A program made the position numbers and the translations under genes. A stretch of DNA of 64,000 nucleotides from Sweltsa coloradensis (Eukaryota; Arthropoda; Insecta; Plecoptera; Chloroperlidae), in NCBI GenBank assembly GCA_024449915.1, contig JAMZAV010001982.1:1-64000 (forward strand), written 5' to 3'. Shown here piece after piece: positions 59,001 through 64,000 of this stretch (position 1 is the first letter of the stretch; every line of letters begins with the position of its first letter). A model generated the notes under the pieces. That model saw only the letters and a program-made list of their open reading frames with translations. It made no database searches and had not been told where the DNA came from.

Positions 59001-62000
59001 TGCACTCGTTTTAATTTCTATTCACTGTTCATCTAGTTGTAACTTGTTTACTTTTAAAGCTTATTTGATTCTGTAAATTTTGATACCTAATTTTCCAAAA
59101 AAATAATGATGGATTATTGATATCAATGTCCATTCTTAATGCAAAGTGTGTCTAAATGTCAGTCAGTTACCCATGGAATTGCCCATAATAGAGTATCTGG
59201 GCAGCAAATTATTGAATGCCCTCCCTAGCCTACCGTATGTAGTCTTCTTTCCCAAAATCAAAACCGAGGGCGAGGAGAAATATGTATTAAATATGGTAGC
59301 TCAATTTCATATAAAAATTATAAACTGAAAAGCAGGCAAAAGAAAACTGAACTTCAAAACTAGTAGGGCCTACTTAGGTGAATTTGGCTAGATGACTCAT
59401 GTTATTACAATTTATGGGTTCCTTTAATTTTGCTAGAAGTCCCGATATCGCAGTATGATGTCATATATATTTCAGTCAGTTATTTACCCACAAGAAAAAT
59501 AGGATTGTACAAAATCACACCTAGCAATGAATAACGTAACTTTTTTGCTAAATCATAATTTAATTTAATTAATGTTTATAAAAAATCAATAAGACTTGGA
59601 TATAATATAATCTAGGCCTGAAGTCTGTGGAATCACCTCAAAGTCATCGGAAGCCCTGTTCTCCATCATCTTCAGCTTGGCTTCGATGGCCTGAATCTTG
59701 GTTTGAGAGCTGACGGCCTTGTTCGTCTTGGCCCCAGCAAGAACAGGTATTTCAAGCTCGGGTTTAGCCTTGTTGGCTAATTCATCCTGAAAACAACACC
59801 ATATTTTATCTAGGTCCATATGGAAGTGTACTTTAGATACACCTACCGGTAAAAATCATTGTTTCAATTCAATTGATAGGCGGAGGCCTATTTAATATAG
59901 TTCAAACAGGCTGAAAATGAATAAATTGAATATACCAAGGCATCCACATTACGTAATATATTCAAATTGCATACAGTTTTGAATTTTATATTGAATTTTT
60001 GGGGGATCCTCAATTAGTTTTGATTTTAAAAGTTAACATTCCTCGAGTCTGGGGTTTTTAATGGTTGAAAACCCTCTGGCTTTTTTGGGGAAAAAACATG
60101 TGTTTTTAGTTTTACCCCCAAAGATTAGGAAAAGTAGGCTTTTTTGGAAAAAATTGAATACAAAGTACTTTCATTATCAATTTAAAGTTTTAGTTATGTG
60201 CTGATGAATAACAATGCAAGAAACCCAAAAAATTAATAATTATTGTAATAGAATGTCAACTCGTTCGGATTCCTGATCTTGGATGCCATCATCAGTGAGA
60301 TTGGCAACATCAATGTTGTCTGAGTCGGACTACGAGTCTGGAGTCATTTCAATTCCTCATTTCCAAGTAGATCAACGTCAACTACCATAGCATAACCTGA
60401 CTTAAGTTCATTAGGTAGGTCTATTACACTTGCTTTCTTGCATCTCTTTACCAATTAAATGGCGGCCAATTTTTGTACCCGCTCAGCTGTCAATTGGGTT
60501 GGTTGAATGTCAAAATTACATAACTTTAACAAGAATATGTGGACCCAAATAGTTTACAGAAAGGATGGTGTCAAAGCACATAAAGATACTTCTCCAGTCT
60601 ATGTAACCAAGAAAAGAGGGAAAAACAACAGGAGCCAATAATATATAAAGAAGCCCAAAACTCACCGAAGTAAGGATAAAGCAGAGGCGTTCTGTCAGTA
60701 TAGTCACAACAAACAAAAACCAATAAATAATAAACATGTAAAAGTAGAGCAACCAAAATACATACATGATAACGAGGACCCTTAAAATGCACCTTTTAAT
60801 ATCCATGAATGGGAAACAAGCATTAAGTAAACTGAAAACAAGAAGTCACCAGGGTTGACCTTATCTCCCCTGAATTCTTAAAAAACCTAGGAAAGGAAGG
60901 GCAACTGGTATTACTGACACATTTCAATGCCATAGGGGAGGGAAACATACCAAAATATAGGCGAAAAGCAGAAGTTATCCCATAGTGAAGAAAGGAAAAG
61001 ACAGTAGTAAAGTAGAGAGCTATAGGCCTATATCTCTCACAAGTATGATGTCAAAGCTCATGGAACGTATGGTAAACCAAAGACTAAAAAACTACCCGGA
61101 GTCAAATAACCTCATAACAGAAAAACCAGGCAGGCTTCAGGAAAGATAGAAAACACTCTCGACCAAAATGGCATATCTACAGCAGGAGGTGAAGGAAGGC
61201 TTCAATAAACAACTAGCAACACTTGTGGGTATGTTGATTTCCAAACGCATTTGATGTTGTGAACAGAAAGATCTTACTTACAAAAATGTCGGATATGAAA
61301 CATCCCAAGCAACATATACAGATGGACTAAAAATTCCTGAGCCAGAGGTATATGAGAGTGAGATATGGAAACAAAAGATCAAAAAAACAGAAAAAACCAA
61401 GGCAGGAGTTCCCCAGGGAGCAGTCATGAGTCCTCCCCTTTTTCTTGATCTTCATAAATGACCTAGCTTGACTATATTGAAGAGAGAAGTGAGGTAAAAA
61501 GTAAAGCTGTTGCAGATGATGTGGTGCTGTGGTACAGTGGTAGAGATAAAGATAAGATGGAAATTGAAATGAATAAAGCCCTTAAAGCTCTGGAAGAATG
61601 GACAGAAAGAATGCAATGATAGTTAACGAAAAGAAGGACCGTGTACGACTACCACACTACGGGACGAAGTGTACCAACATTTTTACTCAAGTACAGAACA
61701 AACCTGTTACAGAAAGAAGATAACCCAGTGTACCTAGGTGTAACTATGGATCAAAAATGACAATGACCAAGCATATGAAAAAATGCAAGCAGCAGGAAGG
61801 AAGCGATTAAACCTGTTAAAAAGAGTTGCAGGTGTTCCCGGGGGGGCAAACAGAGAACACATTATTACCACATATAAAACCTATGTGAGACTACTGCTGA
61901 ATATGGTAAGCAATCAAAAACAAAAGCCCCTAAAAATGCACTACAATCTCAAAAATAGGGTCCAAAATTCTGCACTCAGAATAGTTACTGGAGGTGTTAA

Positions 62001-63813
62001 AACCACACCATAGTAGCTATGGAAGCAAGGCCAATATTCCACCCTAGAGGCCAGACAAAATGAAGCTGCAGGGATCCTATATGAAAAACTGGTAAGACTG
62101 GATCAGAACTATGGGATAAAGAACCATGTGAAAAACATAAAACCCATGTAACATTCATAACGAAGGCACGACAAATAAATGAGCATTTAATTGGGAATGA
62201 GGCAATTAACAATAGACAAGACCCCCTACCCCCAAAACATAAATGTTGCATTGTTGGGAAATCCCACATGCATTGACAATACCTGACATCGACGGTAAGA
62301 AAAACAACCACTCATTGGTTCAACAAAAGAAATTGACATTGGCATACATTCGCCAGAAATTACCCAGAAAATGAATGGCTACATCTGTATACAGATGGTC
62401 AGCACCCCCAGGGGAAGGAAATGCGGGCGCAGGGATATACAGCCGAGAATTTGAGGCTCCTCCCCCAGCTGGTGCCTAATGGAAGCAATTATGAGGAGAA
62501 TCCGAGCAATAGTTGAAGCACTATTGAAACTATCAAAATCTGAAAACCGGAAAATTGTGATCCTATCCGACTCCAAGACTGCCATTGCAGCCATTGCAAA
62601 TAGGGAGGAAACGAACCCGAAATTAGACAATGTAAACTACAGATTCTACGGGCTCATGAATGATGGGAACAAAATTGTGCTACAATGGATACCGGCCCAC
62701 TGTGGCATATATGGTAATGAGAAGGCCGACTACCTAGCCAAACAAGGTAAACAAAAAAAACAACAAGAAGCAAAAAAAAACTGTCACATAAATCTCTCAA
62801 AATCTCACCTGATGCGTCAACAGACAAAGCAGTCCGTAAGGAATGGCAAGAGAGGGGGCAGAATAAACTGTGGGAAGATTTCACTAGAATGGGCCGACTG
62901 GTAAACGTAAGTGTACAGTAGAAAAAAAGACCCGCTCAATTCCGGCTCCCAAACAGGACACGACCCACTCGGAAAGCACCTCCATAGATTTGGAATTTTT
63001 GAATCTAGTGTCTGTCGGATGTGTGGAGCTGGGGAACAAGACAGGAACATCTTTTTCAATGTACATATATAAAGCTTTAACGCGACAAAATGCCAAATGG
63101 CAGGATCGGAGCGAACAGGAGTCCTATCTCTACTGGCTAAATAGAAAACACATGATGACATGGGAAAAATGTCAATTTTTGGCATATGGAAAAGAAGAAG
63201 AGAAGACTTTAAGGATAATTTCAACAAAAAGTTTTGAAAATTAGGAATTGGTTAGCCTGCTTAGTGCTTACGCAAATACTACTGTCTGTAGGCCACAGGA
63301 TTTGGAGGCATAAATTGTGGCCCATTTTTTTTATTTTGTCTTATAGTCCCTACACACAATGCATATACAACCCCCGTATCAGTATCACTGTTCGGGTTAA
63401 AAAACTAAACTTTTCTAAAATACCCTTTATTTTTTTGAAAAAACTTTTTAAAAAAACGTTTTTTTCCCCCGCAAAAAATTTCAGGAAATTTCTAAACATT
63501 CTTGCCTAGGTCTCATTTTTGTCTGATTGAATGAAAAGCTAACCACTGAATTGAACAAATAAATAGAAAAACAAACAAATTGTGTGAAGAATCTTACATT
63601 CCCAACACTATTGGCCCAGCGTACAACCATCCTCTTGTGACCGACCATCTTGCCGTCGAGGGAACATCGCGCGCGCGACGCTTGTTCCGCCTCGGTGAAC
63701 GTGACAAAGGCATAGCCGCGCGGCTGGCCGCTCAGCGGGCCTGACCGGTGGAAGAGAAGATCAAACTTCTCGATCGCGCCGTGGTGTTGAAGCAGTTTGA
63801 TTAGTTGGTACCG
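56067..63813 (-). CDS. RBM18: RNA-binding protein RBM18, C-terminal three exons (partial)
   Basis: Minus-strand exons are 63598-63813 (72 codons), 59637-59786 (50) and 56067-56207 (46 plus TAG), all in phase 0. The first carries the second half of an RRM: YQLIKLLQHHGAIEKFDLLF, then RSGPLSGQPRGYAFVTFTEA (RNP1-type RGYAFVTF) and MVGHKRMVVRWA, closely following human RBM18. The second ends with the RBM18 hallmark KIQAIEAKLKMME. The third is Tyr/Arg-rich (PVYQHRPTSYQPTSSRYRG), like the basic tail of RBM18. Donors are GTAAGA and GTGATT, and acceptors of exons two and three are TTTTCAG. The start of the first exon lacks an AG acceptor (see findings). The N-terminus lies beyond the window. Its molecular role is poorly known; a single-RRM RNA binder is expected. 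Confidence 0.9.
56758..59184. mobile_element. 2.4 kb TIR element with repeated ATGTCAGTCAGTTAC motif
   Basis: GGGCAATTCCATGG at 56759-56772 is inverted as CCATGGAATTGCCC at 59171-59184. Inside are eight copies of ATGTCAGTCAGTTAC or its complement with at most one or two changes. Forward copies are at 57118, 58766, 58785, 58974 and 59156; reverse copies are at 57277, 57297 and 57310. The right end places one copy directly against the terminal repeat. No transposase frame is present. ATA lies outside both ends, with an ambiguous register. The element fills most of the last RBM18 intron. Confidence 0.7.
60500..63245 (+). mobile_element. Degenerate non-LTR retrotransposon with RNase H domain
   Basis: Ordered reverse-transcriptase motifs can be read on the plus strand despite frameshifts: SPEFLKNLGKEGQ (60870), ESYRPISLTSMMSKLMERMV (61015), QAGFRKDRKHSRP (61130), GVPQGAVMSPPLF (61405) and AVADDVVLWYSG (61508, catalytic ADD). 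An RNase H domain follows with YTDG (62385), ILSDSKTAIAAI (62560) and VLQWIPAHCGIYGNEKADYL (62675), conserving the DSK and HCG..GNE..D residues. An RNase H after the reverse transcriptase is typical of I- and some Jockey-group LINEs. Many single-base indels make it a pseudogene. It lies antisense in an RBM18 intron. Confidence 0.88.
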
Positions 63814-64000
63814 GTAAAGAGAGGACAACACACGTTAGGTGGAAAAACAATCTTACAGTGTCAATGACATTGGTAGGTATACTAGAGGGGAGTGCTCAAA
63901 TAATATAATGCACAGACTAATTTCCAAAATCAAATTTGTGCATTTACTAATTTCCAAAATCAAATTTGTGCATTTTTATTGGACCTACTAGGTCTACCTA
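63814..64000. other. RBM18 intron sequence at the window edge
   Basis: This is the intron upstream (in gene orientation) of the RRM exon. A short exact direct repeat (ACTAATTTCCAAAATCAAAT, followed by TTGTGCATTT) occurs twice near 63917-63978. No exon was found. Confidence 0.5.

Noticed and set aside
59586..59636. Reading RBM18 exon two through to its in-frame stop at 59586 as the C-terminus
   Set aside because: A donor at 59636 joins in phase to an exon at 56207 whose Tyr/Arg-rich tail matches the RBM18 C-terminus better.

Overview
The window is AT-rich, gene-poor nuclear DNA from an animal. It has spliced genes with long repeat-filled introns and many transposon families, and no sign of operons or bacterial gene density. 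AGGCCTA/GGCCTA words are very frequent, especially around 30.5-32.7 kb. That texture, the transposon mix and the divergence of the conserved genes from human suggest an invertebrate, probably marine; I cannot name the taxon.

Four protein-coding genes can be supported, all between about 29.8 kb and the right edge. (1) A minus-strand two-exon gene (29858-31537) encodes a 225-residue CIA30/NDUFAF1-family protein with an N-terminal hydrophobic segment. (2) POLR1H (RPA12/ZNRD1), the small zinc-ribbon subunit of RNA polymerase I, is on the plus strand at 33534-33908. (3) A plus-strand gene of at least five exons (37008-46904) encodes about 1277 residues of Ser/Lys-rich protein with degenerate tandem repeats; I do not recognise the family. 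(4) RBM18, a single-RRM RNA-binding protein, is on the minus strand. Its last three coding exons lie at 63598-63813, 59637-59786 and 56067-56207, and the 5' exons are beyond the right edge.

The rest is mostly mobile DNA. Kilobases 1-4.6 are homopolymer-rich and may be poor consensus. Two LINE tails lie at 1.4 and 6 kb. Two 1.4-1.5 kb copies of a terminal-inverted-repeat (TIR) element lie at 8388-9866 and 10948-12382. From 20.4 to 55.3 kb there are seven copies of a Helentron-like non-autonomous element that starts TTGGATGAGCG and ends TTTTCCTAG, plus one copy of a sister family at 51084-52056. Several insertions have readable target-site duplications: two truncated LINE copies (23270-23855 and 49174-50156), an hAT element (37316-38789) nested in a Harbinger-like element (37247-39215), two hAT-like elements in consecutive introns of the large gene, and TA-flanked elements at 52312-52660 and 53296-53744.

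The genes do not form a pathway; the neighbours appear unrelated. Their shared feature is that introns act as transposon sinks. The most unusual intronic element is a 2.4 kb one in the last RBM18 intron (56758-59184). It has 14-bp inverted ends and eight near-identical copies of a 15-base word, ATGTCAGTCAGTTAC, in both orientations. Another point of interest is that the RBM18 RRM exon has no usable AG acceptor; its best start follows AC, as in an AT-AC intron.
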